Source of the DNA: Streptomyces fildesensis
GTDB taxonomy: Bacteria > Actinomycetota > Actinomycetes > Streptomycetales > Streptomycetaceae
Length of the DNA: 64,000 nucleotides
Assembly: GCF_016107395.1 (NCBI RefSeq)
Contig: NZ_JAAIKO010000008.1
Span: 207,402 to 271,401 of the forward strand
Direction: 5' to 3'
The notes beneath the pieces were generated by a model that was not told where the DNA came from, did no database searches, and saw only the letters and a list, made by a program, of their open reading frames with translations. Shown here piece after piece: positions 42,216 to 51,042 of this stretch (position 1 is its first letter; every line of letters starts with the position of its first letter). Position numbers and translations under genes: made by a program.

Positions 42216-44642
42216 ATGCCCTCCCCCTGGTCCCGCCGGACATTCCTCGCCGGAAGCGGCGCCGCGACCGTTGCCGCAGGCCTTCCCGCCGCCTCGCCCG
42301 CTGCCGCCGCACCTGCTGCCACCGCCCCCGCCGCGGCCGCCACCACGGAGGCCGCGGACGCCTTCGACACCCTGCGGCTGCGCTGGCGCGCCCTCACCCT
42401 GGGCACCGGATTCGACGCCGCTGCCGAGCCGTACGCGACGAAGCTCGCCACCCTCGGCACCGCCGCGCGCACCTCACTGGCGTCCATGGCCCCGGCCACC
42501 GGATCGCTCTGGCCCGACCAGCCGCTGAGCAGCACCGCCTCCATCACCGGCAGTTACGCCCGGCTCAACGAGATGGCGCAGGCCTGGGCCCAGCCCGCCA
42601 CCGGCTCCACCGCCGACCCGGCGCTGATCGCGGCGGTCGTGCGGGGCCTGGACCACCTCTACGGGCAGGTCTACAACGAGAACACCACGCCGTTCCTCCC
42701 CAACTGGTGGGACTGGCAGATCGGCAGCCCCCGGCTCCTGCTCGACACGGTGACCGTGGCCTACGACGCGCTGAGCGCGGCTCAGACCGCCTCCTACCTG
42801 CGGGCCGTCGACCACTTCGTGCCGGACTCCGCCGTCGGCTCGTACTCCGGCACCAGCACCGGCGCGAACCGGGTCGACCTGTGCCGGGTCATCGCCACCC
42901 GGGGCGTGCTGGGCAAGTCGGCGGCGAAGCTGGTGCTGGCCCGCGACGCGCTGTCGCCGGTCTTCCCGTACGTGACGACCGGCGACGGGCTGTACGCCGA
43001 CGGCTCGTTCGTCCAGCACACCTATGTCGCGTACACCGGCTCCTACAGCGAGGTGCAGATCGACGGCCTGGCGCGGCTGTTCGCCCTGCTCGCCGGCTCC
43101 ACCTGGGCGGTCACCGACCCGAACCGGCAGATCATCCTGGACTCGGTCGAGAAGGCGTACGCACCCTTCCTCTACAACGGCCTGGTCATGGACGCCGTCT
43201 CCGGGCGCGCCATCAGCCGGGGCGTCGCCACCACCGATCCCACCCGTATCCAGGGCGACGACCACCGGCGCGGTCATCCGCTGCTCGCCCACATCGCGCT
43301 GCTCGCCGAGGGCGCGAGCGCCAACGAGCGGACCCGCTGGCAGGGCCTGGTGAAGGGCTGGATCCAGCGCGACTACTACAGCCCGGTGCTGGCGGACGCC
43401 AAGCTCGGCACAGCCGACCTCGCCCGGCTGCAGGCCATCGCCGACAGCGCCGTGACCGCGGTGGCGGAACCCGTCGCGCACCGGCTCTTCACCGGCATGG
43501 ACCGGGCCGTCCACCGCCGCGCCGACTGGGCCGCCGCGATCAGCATGGCCTCGAAGCGCATCACGTACTACGAGAACGGCAACGGCGAGAACCTGCGGGG
43601 CTGGCACACCGGCTCGGGCATGCTCTCCTGGTGGGGCTCCACCTACGGCAACGGCCAGTACAGCGACGCCTTCTGGCCCACCGTCGACCCGTACCGGCTG
43701 CCCGGCACCACGGTGTCGAAGAAGGCACTCGCGGACGGGGAGGGCGGCGCGTGGGGCGCGGCGCGGCCGGACGTGACCTGGGTCGGCGGCGCCACGGACG
43801 GAGTGTTCGCGGCGGTCGGCCAGCACCTCAAGGGCCTGTCGAGCACGATGAGCGCCCGCAAGTCGTGGTTCTGTCTGGACGACACGGTCGTCTGTCTCGG
43901 CGCGGGCATCACCAGCACCGACGGCACGGCCGTCGAGACCGTCGTCGAGAACCGGAACCTCGGCGCGACCGGCACCCACGGCCTCGCCGTCAACGGCACC
44001 ACGCAGTCCACGGCGCTCGGCTGGTCCGCGACCCTGGCCGGCACCACCTGGGCCCGGATCACCGGCTTCGGGGGCTATGTCTTCCCGGGCGGCGGGGGAG
44101 CGACGGTGAAGGCGGTGCGCGAGGCGCGCACCGGCACCTGGGCCGCCATCAACACCGGCGGCACGACCGATGCGCTGACCCGCCGCTATCTCACCCTCTG
44201 GCTCGACCACGGCGTGAACCCGACCAACGCCTCCTACGCCTATCTCGTCATGCCGGGCGCGACCGCCGCCGCCACCGCGGCCCGCGCCGCCGCCACCGGC
44301 TGGCTGGTGACCCTCGCCAACACCGCCGCGCAGCAGGGCGTCTCGGTGCCGTCGCTGGGGTTCACCGGGATCAACTTCTGGTCGGCGGGCACCGTCGGCG
44401 GCGTCACCGCCTCGCTCCCGGCCTCCGTCATGATCCGCGTCAGCGGCACCACGGCCACGGTCTGCGTCTCGGAGCCGCCCCGGTCCGGCGGCTCGCTCGA
44501 CATCACCTGGAGCCGGCCGGTGTCCGCCGTCACCTCCAAGGACGCCACAGTCACCGTCACCGGCACCGGGGCCTCACTGCGGCTCACCATCGCGCCGGGC
44601 ACCACCGGGGCGACCCACCGGGCCACGGTGACTCTGGCGTGA
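42216..44642 (+). CDS. Polysaccharide lyase family 8 (hyaluronate/chondroitin lyase type), Tat-exported
   Basis: 808 residues. Tat signal PWSRRTFLAGSGAATVAAG, then an alpha-toroid domain with PL8 motifs: NWWDWQIGSPRLLL, catalytic segment DGSFVQHTYVAYTGSYSEV (His, Tyr), NGNGENLRGWHTGSGM; the C-terminal half is the beta-sandwich. It would cleave uronate-containing glycosaminoglycans (hyaluronan, chondroitin) or xanthan by elimination outside the cell. ATG 42216 is preferred over 42198 because GGAGG lies at the right distance. Neighbouring GH35, SIS and aldolase genes could use the released sugars. Confidence 0.9.
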   Translation: MPSPWSRRTFLAGSGAATVAAGLPAASPAAAAPAATAPAAAATTEAADAFDTLRLRWRALTLGTGFDAAAEPYATKLATLGTAARTSLASMAPATGSLWPDQPLSSTASITGSYARLNEMAQAWAQPATGSTADPALIAAVVRGLDHLYGQVYNENTTPFLPNWWDWQIGSPRLLLDTVTVAYDALSAAQTASYLRAVDHFVPDSAVGSYSGTSTGANRVDLCRVIATRGVLGKSAAKLVLARDALSPVFPYVTTGDGLYADGSFVQHTYVAYTGSYSEVQIDGLARLFALLAGSTWAVTDPNRQIILDSVEKAYAPFLYNGLVMDAVSGRAISRGVATTDPTRIQGDDHRRGHPLLAHIALLAEGASANERTRWQGLVKGWIQRDYYSPVLADAKLGTADLARLQAIADSAVTAVAEPVAHRLFTGMDRAVHRRADWAAAISMASKRITYYENGNGENLRGWHTGSGMLSWWGSTYGNGQYSDAFWPTVDPYRLPGTTVSKKALADGEGGAWGAARPDVTWVGGATDGVFAAVGQHLKGLSSTMSARKSWFCLDDTVVCLGAGITSTDGTAVETVVENRNLGATGTHGLAVNGTTQSTALGWSATLAGTTWARITGFGGYVFPGGGGATVKAVREARTGTWAAINTGGTTDALTRRYLTLWLDHGVNPTNASYAYLVMPGATAAATAARAAATGWLVTLANTAAQQGVSVPSLGFTGINFWSAGTVGGVTASLPASVMIRVSGTTATVCVSEPPRSGGSLDITWSRPVSAVTSKDATVTVTGTGASLRLTIAPGTTGATHRATVTLA

Positions 44643-44695
44643 CACGCGGTCTAAATGATTCGTTCACGCGGGCAGCTTGCTCGTAAGGTGCCCGC

Positions 44696-45229
44696 GTGAC
44701 GGATGACAGGACGCAGGACAACACGCCCACCGGCCGGTACAACGGCAGGCTGGAGATCCGGCCCGCGGACATCGGGGACGCGGTTGTCATCGCCGAGATC
44801 CACCTGGCGTCACGCGCCGGCACCATGCCGTACCTCCCTCCGCAGCAGCGGAGCCTGGAGGAGGTCGCGTGGTGGGTGGAGAACATCGTGCTCACCGAGG
44901 GCCAGGCCTGGGTGGCGGTCGACTCCTACGGCGAGGTGCTCGGCTACGCCGCGCTGGAGGGCGACATGCTGGAGCAGCTGTACCTGCGGCCGGAGGCCCG
45001 CCGCCGGGGCGTCGGCTCGGCGCTCCTCGGCGAGGTGCGGCGCAACAGTCCCGACGGCCTGTCGCTGCACGTCTTCCAGGCCAACACCGGCGCCCGCGCG
45101 TTCTACGAGCGGCACGGCTTCACCGTCCTGGACACCAACGACGGCAGCCGCAACATGGAGAACCTGCCCGACATGACGATGCGCTGGATTCCCGGCACGG
45201 GCACGGGCACGGGTACGGCTACGGAGTAG
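44696..45229 (+). CDS. GNAT-family N-acetyltransferase
   Basis: 177 residues. The GNAT core shows LEIRPADIGDAVVIAEIH, the acetyl-CoA site YLRPEARRRGVGSALLGEV and the final strand FYERHGFTVLDTN. The substrate is unknown. The GTG start at 44696 lacks a good ribosome site; TAAGGT upstream (44682-44687) could be a -10 for a short leader. The C-terminus (GTGTGTGTATE) is coded by hexanucleotide repeats. Confidence 0.85.
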   Translation: MTDDRTQDNTPTGRYNGRLEIRPADIGDAVVIAEIHLASRAGTMPYLPPQQRSLEEVAWWVENIVLTEGQAWVAVDSYGEVLGYAALEGDMLEQLYLRPEARRRGVGSALLGEVRRNSPDGLSLHVFQANTGARAFYERHGFTVLDTNDGSRNMENLPDMTMRWIPGTGTGTGTATE

Positions 45230-45380
45230 GGAGCAGGGAGCGTTGGCCAGGGCATACGGCCGGGCTGCTGACACGCGGTGACCAACGGCACACATACTGG
45301 CCGGTAACGTGCGGCAGTGGTGGCCGTAGGGTGATCGCCGTACGCTCCTCCCCACCCTCGACCGACATCCGGGAGACCGC

Positions 45381-46442
45381 ATGCGTTCCGCGAAGGACTT
45401 CTTCCGCCCGCTGGCCGTAGGGGCTCCGGCCCCGGTACGGGAGGTGCCGTTCCGGCCCTCGCGGATGATCCACTTCTTCGATCCGGGCAACGAGAAGATG
45501 GCTGCCAAGGTCCCCTCCATCGCGCCCCAGGTGGACGTGCTGCTGGGCAACCTGGAGGACGCCATCCAGGCCGACCGCAAGGAGGCCGCCCGGAACGGGC
45601 TCGTGCAGATCGCCAAGGCGACGGAGTTCGGCGACACCCAGCTGTGGACGCGGATCAACAGCCTGGACTCGCCGTGGGCGCTGGACGACCTGCTCACCCT
45701 GGTCACCGAGATCGGCGACAAGCTCGACGTCATCATGGTGCCCAAGGTCGAGGGCGCCGAGGACATCCACTACGTCGACCGGCTGCTGGCGCAGCTGGAG
45801 GCGAAGGCCGGCATCACGCGGCCGATCCTGGTGCACGCCATCCTGGAGACCGCGACCGGCGTCGCGAACGTCGAGGAGATCGCCGGCGCCAGTCCCCGGA
45901 TGCAGGGCATCTCGCTGGGCCCGGCCGACCTGGCCGCCAGCCGCCGGATGAAGACCACCCGGGTCGGCGGTGGCCACCCCGGCTACCTGGTCAGGGAGGA
46001 CCCGAACCCGTCCGACGCCGACGCCCCGCGCGCCACGTTCCAGCAGGACCTGTGGCACTACACGATCGCCCGCATGGTCGACGCCTGCGCGGCGCACGGG
46101 ATCCTGCCGTACTACGGGCCCTTCGGCGACATCCGCGACACCCTCGCCTGCGAGGACCAGTTCCGGAACGCCTTCCTGCTCGGCTGCGTCGGCGCCTGGA
46201 GCCTGCACCCGGTGCAGATCGCCATTGCCAAGAAGGTCTTCTCGCCCTCCCCGGCCGATGTCGCCTGGGCCCGCAAGGTGATCGACGCGATGGGCGACGG
46301 CACCGGCGCCGTCATGATCGACGGCAAGATGCAGGACGACGCGACGTACAAGCAGTGCCTGGTGGTCTCCGAACTGGCCGACACCCTCGCCGCCCGCGAC
46401 CCCGAGCTCGCCGAGGCGTACGCCGCGGCAGAGAAGGAGTGA
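45381..46442 (+). CDS. HpcH/HpaI-CitE family lyase (malyl-CoA/beta-methylmalyl-CoA type)
   Basis: 353 residues. It resembles the longer malyl-CoA lyases: [54 protein letters not shown], catalytic/metal region [17 protein letters not shown] (Glu), [12 protein letters not shown] (Asp) and a C-terminal lid. In the ethylmalonyl-CoA pathway such enzymes split methylmalyl-CoA into glyoxylate and propionyl-CoA. Pathway partners (ccr, ecm) are not in this window, so the assignment is family-level. ATG 45381 follows GGGAGACCGC. Confidence 0.82.
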   Translation: MRSAKDFFRPLAVGAPAPVREVPFRPSRMIHFFDPGNEKMAAKVPSIAPQVDVLLGNLEDAIQADRKEAARNGLVQIAKATEFGDTQLWTRINSLDSPWALDDLLTLVTEIGDKLDVIMVPKVEGAEDIHYVDRLLAQLEAKAGITRPILVHAILETATGVANVEEIAGASPRMQGISLGPADLAASRRMKTTRVGGGHPGYLVREDPNPSDADAPRATFQQDLWHYTIARMVDACAAHGILPYYGPFGDIRDTLACEDQFRNAFLLGCVGAWSLHPVQIAIAKKVFSPSPADVAWARKVIDAMGDGTGAVMIDGKMQDDATYKQCLVVSELADTLAARDPELAEAYAAAEKE

Positions 46443-46447
46443 CGACC

Positions 46448-47320
46448 ATGACGGACAGCACCCTCCGCCCCCGCCGCTCCGTGCTCTACATGCCCGGGGC
46501 CAACGAACGCGCGCTGGAGAAGGCCAAGACGCTCCCCACCGACGCGCTCATCCTCGACCTCGAGGACTCCGTGGCGCCGGACGCCAAGGCCGACGCCCGC
46601 AAGCGCGTCGCGGCCGCCGCCGCGTCCGGGGAGTACGGCTACCGCGAGGTGACGATCCGGGTCAACGCCCCGGACACCGAATGGCACGCCGACGACCTGC
46701 GTGCCGCCGCCGAGGCCGGCCCGGACGCCGTCGTCGTCCCCAAGGTCGACTCCCCGGAGACCGTACGGGCCGTCGAGCGCGCCCTGGAGGCGGCCGGCGC
46801 CCCCGACCGCACCGCGATCTGGGCCATGATCGAGACGCCGCAGGCGATGTTCGACGCCCGCGCCATCGCCGCCGCGAGCGAGCGGCTGACCGTCCTGGTG
46901 ATGGGCACCAACGATCTGGCCAAGGAACTGCACGCCGAGCACGTCCCCGGCCGGGCCCCGCTGCTGACCGGTCTCTCGCTGGCGCTGCTCGCCGCCCGCG
47001 CCACCGGCAAGACCATCTTGGACGGTGTCTACAACGACGTGCAGGACCTGGCGGGCTTCGAGGCCGAATGCCTCCAGGGGCGCCAGTTCGGATTCGACGG
47101 CAAGACCTTGATCCACCCGAAGCAGCTGGAGCCCTGCAACCGGCTCTTCGCACCCTCCGACGATGCGGTCGCACACTCCCGCCGGATCATCGAAGCCTTC
47201 GATCAGGCCACGTCAGAGGGGCGCGGCGTGGTCACGGTCGACGGCCGGATGATCGAGAACCTGCACGTCGAGGACGCCCGCCGGATCCTCGCGCTGGCCG
47301 GAGCGGTCGCCGGACGGTAG
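46448..47320 (+). CDS. CitE-like lyase or malyl-CoA thioesterase
   Basis: 290 residues, shorter paralogue of the preceding gene: RRSVLYMPGANERALEKAKTL, DALILDLEDSVAPDAK, VVVPKVDSPE, MIETPQAMFDARAIA, GTNDLAKEL and FDGKTLIHPKQLEPCN. In Rhodobacter a pair exists in which the long form is the lyase and the short form a (3S)-malyl-CoA thioesterase; the pair here has the same sizes. It begins 5 bases after the preceding stop, so both are co-expressed. Confidence 0.82.
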   Translation: MTDSTLRPRRSVLYMPGANERALEKAKTLPTDALILDLEDSVAPDAKADARKRVAAAAASGEYGYREVTIRVNAPDTEWHADDLRAAAEAGPDAVVVPKVDSPETVRAVERALEAAGAPDRTAIWAMIETPQAMFDARAIAAASERLTVLVMGTNDLAKELHAEHVPGRAPLLTGLSLALLAARATGKTILDGVYNDVQDLAGFEAECLQGRQFGFDGKTLIHPKQLEPCNRLFAPSDDAVAHSRRIIEAFDQATSEGRGVVTVDGRMIENLHVEDARRILALAGAVAGR

Positions 47321-47337
47321 GGCGAAAGGTACAAAAA

Positions 47338-47370
47338 ACCGGGTCCCGCGTGCCATGCGCGGGGCCCGGT
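47338..47370. terminator. Terminator after the CitE-like pair
   Basis: ACCGGG-T-CCCGCG (47338-47350) pairs with CGCGGG-G-CCCGGT (47358-47370), followed by CCTCTTTT and preceded by AAAAAA, so it can work in both directions. Confidence 0.85.
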
Positions 47371-47382
47371 CCTCTTTTGGTT

Positions 47383-47467
47383 CTGTCGATACCCGCCATG
47401 AAGTCGGAGCGGACACTGTACGAAGTGGACCCCCCGTTCGCGGGGGTCCCGCTCGTACTGTCGATAC
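47383..47467 (+). promoter_or_regulatory. accB upstream region: direct repeats, hairpin, leaderless-type promoter
   Basis: CTGTCGATAC occurs at 47383-47392 and 47458-47467, the second touching the accB ATG. Between them GTACGA-AGT-GGACCCCC (47418-47434) mirrors GGGGGTCC-CGC-TCGTAC (47442-47458). TACTGT (47456-47461), 6 bases before ATG, fits a -10 element for a leaderless mRNA; there is no ribosome site. Confidence 0.55.
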
Positions 47468-49051
<1,584 letters not shown>

Positions 49052-49062
49052 TGGAGACCACC

Positions 49063-49314
49063 TTGAGTACTCCCGCCGACACCCTGGCCCCCGACGCTCT
49101 GGCCCCCGACACCGTGACCCCGGACACCCTGGTCCGCGTCGAGAAGGGCCACGCCAGCGCCGAGGAGCTCGCGGCTCTCACCGCGGTCCTGCTGGCCCGC
49201 GCCGCCGCCAACGGCCACGCCGCCACCAGCTACGAGCAGCCCCGCTCCACGGCCGGCTGGCGCCGCCTGGAGCGCACTCCGGGCTTCCGCAGCTCGCACA
49301 GCTGGCAGGGCTGA
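49063..49314 (+). CDS. accE: Acyl-CoA carboxylase epsilon subunit
   Basis: 83 residues from TTG 49063 (GGAG 6 bases upstream). ATG 49051, overlapping the accB stop as TAATG, is an alternative giving 87 residues. The conserved part is VRVEKGHASAEELAALTAVLLARAAA, followed by SYEQPRSTAGWRRLERTPGFRSSHSW, typical of actinobacterial epsilon subunits that activate the beta subunit. The N-terminus carries imperfect TLAPD/ALAPD/TVTPD repeats. Confidence 0.9.
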   Translation: MSTPADTLAPDALAPDTVTPDTLVRVEKGHASAEELAALTAVLLARAAANGHAATSYEQPRSTAGWRRLERTPGFRSSHSWQG

Positions 49315-49371
49315 TCCCGCCGGTACGTCCCTGACGTGCCTCAGCACGACAGAAACACCGCAGAACGACAG

Positions 49372-49412
49372 AACGCCGGGCGGCCCCCGTAGGGGCCGGC
49401 CCGGCGTTTCTC
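49372..49412. terminator. Bidirectional terminator between accE and conservon
   Basis: AACGCCGGG-CGGCCCC (49372-49386) pairs with GGGGCCGG-CCCGGCGTT (49392-49408) with one bulge, followed by TCTCGTTT. It serves both accE and the minus-strand cvnD. Confidence 0.85.
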
Positions 49413-49426
49413 GTTTGGGGGGATCC

Positions 49427-50005
49427 TCAGCGCAGGCGCGCCATCAGCGCGTGCTCCACCAGGGTGATCAGCGCGGACTTCGCCTCACCGCGGTTGCGGG
49501 CGTCCGTGGTGATGATCGGTGCCTCGGGCCCGATCTGCAGGGCCTCGCGCACCTCCTCGGGGCCGTACGGCTGGTGGCCGTCGAAGCCGTTGAGCGCGAT
49601 CACGAACGGCAGGCCGCTGTTCTCGAAGTAGTCCACGGCCGGGAAACAGTCCGCGAGCCGCCGGGTGTCCACCAGGACGACGGCGCCGATCGCTCCGCGC
49701 ACCAGGTCGTCCCACATGAACCAGAAGCGGTCCTGGCCCGGGGTACCGAACAGGTACAGGATCAGGTCCTCGTCCAGCGTGATGCGGCCGAAGTCCATCG
49801 CCACGGTGGTCGTGGTCTTGTCGGGCGCGTGCGTCAGGTCGTCGATACCGGCCGACGCGGAGGTCATCACAGCTTCGGTGCGCAGCGGGTTGATCTCCGA
49901 GACGGCACCGACGAACGTGGTCTTGCCCACGCCGAACCCGCCCGCCACCACGATCTTCGCGGAGGTCGTGGAGCGGGTCGCCCCGTTAGAGCTTGCGAAG
50001 TCCAC
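49427..50005 (-). CDS. cvnD: Conservon GTPase (CvnD), first copy
   Basis: 192 residues. Small Ras-like GTPase: P-loop VVAGGFGVGKTTFVG, switch region TVAMDFGRITL, FGTPGQDRFWFMWDDL (DxxG-type motif), and a shortened guanine motif ALNGFDG. Conservon GTPases work with a sensor kinase-like protein (CvnA), a roadblock protein (CvnB) and a DUF742 protein (CvnC) at the membrane, in a manner compared to G-protein coupled signalling. GTG 50005 overlaps cvnC by 20 bases. About 90% identical in protein to the second copy at 54550. Confidence 0.95.
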   Translation of the reverse strand: MDFASSNGATRSTTSAKIVVAGGFGVGKTTFVGAVSEINPLRTEAVMTSASAGIDDLTHAPDKTTTTVAMDFGRITLDEDLILYLFGTPGQDRFWFMWDDLVRGAIGAVVLVDTRRLADCFPAVDYFENSGLPFVIALNGFDGHQPYGPEEVREALQIGPEAPIITTDARNRGEAKSALITLVEHALMARLR

Positions 50006-50507
50006 TGAGCACCCTTTCAAGCAATGTCACTTCTGGCTGACCACCCGCGGACTCGTCGCCACCGGGCTGGTGGACGGCGACCAGCCCGGCCTCGGCCAGG
50101 TCGGCGACGAGAATACGGGCGACACCGAGAGGGATCGTCAGCAGTGCGGAGATCTCCGCCACCGACTTGATCTCCCGGCAGAGAATGCAGATCCGCTGGT
50201 GCTCCGGCAACTGCCCCCGCAACTGCACCGGGTCGGCCGTGGTGCTGACCAGCGCCTCGATGGCGAGCTGGTAGCGCGGCCGGGTCCGGCCCCCGGTCAT
50301 GGCGTACGGCCGCACCAGCCCGGAAGGGGCCTGGGCGCGCTGCCGGCCGGGCCGTGCCGGTGCCTGCGGCGGATCGTACGGCTGGATCCGGGGCTGGCGG
50401 TAGCGCGGCTCGGGGTCAGGAGTCGGAGCCGAGGGGAAGTTGTAACGGTTCAGAGGCGGCTGCTGCTGCTGGCTGCCGTACGGATCTCCGCCTGGTGGCG
50501 TTGTCAC
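49986..50507 (-). CDS. cvnC: Conservon DUF742 protein (CvnC), first copy
   Basis: 173 residues. A disordered Pro/Gln/Tyr-rich N-terminus (about 1-65, GSQQQQPPLNRYNFPS) precedes the DUF742 winged-helix domain: VRPYAMTGGRTRPRYQLAIEALVSTT, LPEHQRICILCREIKSVAEISALL, LGVARILVADLAEAGLVAV and the end TLLERVLSGLRKL. GTG 50507 follows AGGAGGAGG. The N-terminus is about 38 residues longer than in the second copy. Confidence 0.93.
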   Translation of the reverse strand: MTTPPGGDPYGSQQQQPPLNRYNFPSAPTPDPEPRYRQPRIQPYDPPQAPARPGRQRAQAPSGLVRPYAMTGGRTRPRYQLAIEALVSTTADPVQLRGQLPEHQRICILCREIKSVAEISALLTIPLGVARILVADLAEAGLVAVHQPGGDESAGGQPEVTLLERVLSGLRKL

Positions 50508-50619
50508 GGTTCCTCCTCCTGATGAAGGTTGTGGGGGCTGCGTTCCCGCACCCTATGGGTACGGGGACGCGCCCGCACGCCTGTCCGTTAGTTGAGCAGG
50601 CACCTAGTTGAGAAGACTG

Positions 50620-51042
50620 CTAATTGAGCAAACTGCCTTGAAGTTCGGAGCGGAGGTCGGGGGTGAGGACGGTCCCGGTCCGGTCGACCAGCAGGGCCAT
50701 CTCGTACCCGACGAGGCCGATGTCGCACTCGGGGTGAGCGAGTACGGCGATCGAGGAACCCTCGGAGACGGACATGAGGAAGAGGAATCCGCGTTCCATC
50801 TCCACGACCGTCTGGTTGACGGCGCCGCCTTCGAAGATGCGGGAGGCTCCGGCGGTGAGCGAGGTCAGGCCGGAGGCGACGGCGGCGAGCTGGTCGGCGC
50901 GGTCACGAGGGAAACCCTCGGACATCGCGAGCAGCAGGCCGTCGGCGGAGACCACCACCGTGTGGGACACCCCAGGGGTGTTGTCCACGAAGTTGGTGAT
51001 CAACCAGTTCAGATTCTGTGCCGCCTGGCTCATCGGACTCAA
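50620..51042 (-). CDS. cvnB: Conservon roadblock/LC7 protein (CvnB), first copy
   Basis: 140 residues, roadblock/LC7 fold: SQAAQNLNWLITNFVDNTPGVSHTVVVSADGLLLAMSEG, DQLAAVASGLTSLTAGASRIFEGG. The fold usually regulates the GTPase partner. TTG 51042 sits directly next to the cvnA stop (TAG TTG) with AGGAG at proper distance; ATG 51033 is the alternative. A 394-base stretch is identical to the second copy. Confidence 0.95.
   Translation of the reverse strand: MSPMSQAAQNLNWLITNFVDNTPGVSHTVVVSADGLLLAMSEGFPRDRADQLAAVASGLTSLTAGASRIFEGGAVNQTVVEMERGFLFLMSVSEGSSIAVLAHPECDIGLVGYEMALLVDRTGTVLTPDLRSELQGSLLN
50642..51035. repeat. cvnB identity tract, copy 1 (partner 55643-56036)
   Basis: 394 consecutive bases match 55643-56036 at an offset of 5001, with no difference seen on line-by-line reading, including third codon positions. 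Sequence on both sides diverges at once. Confidence 0.9.
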
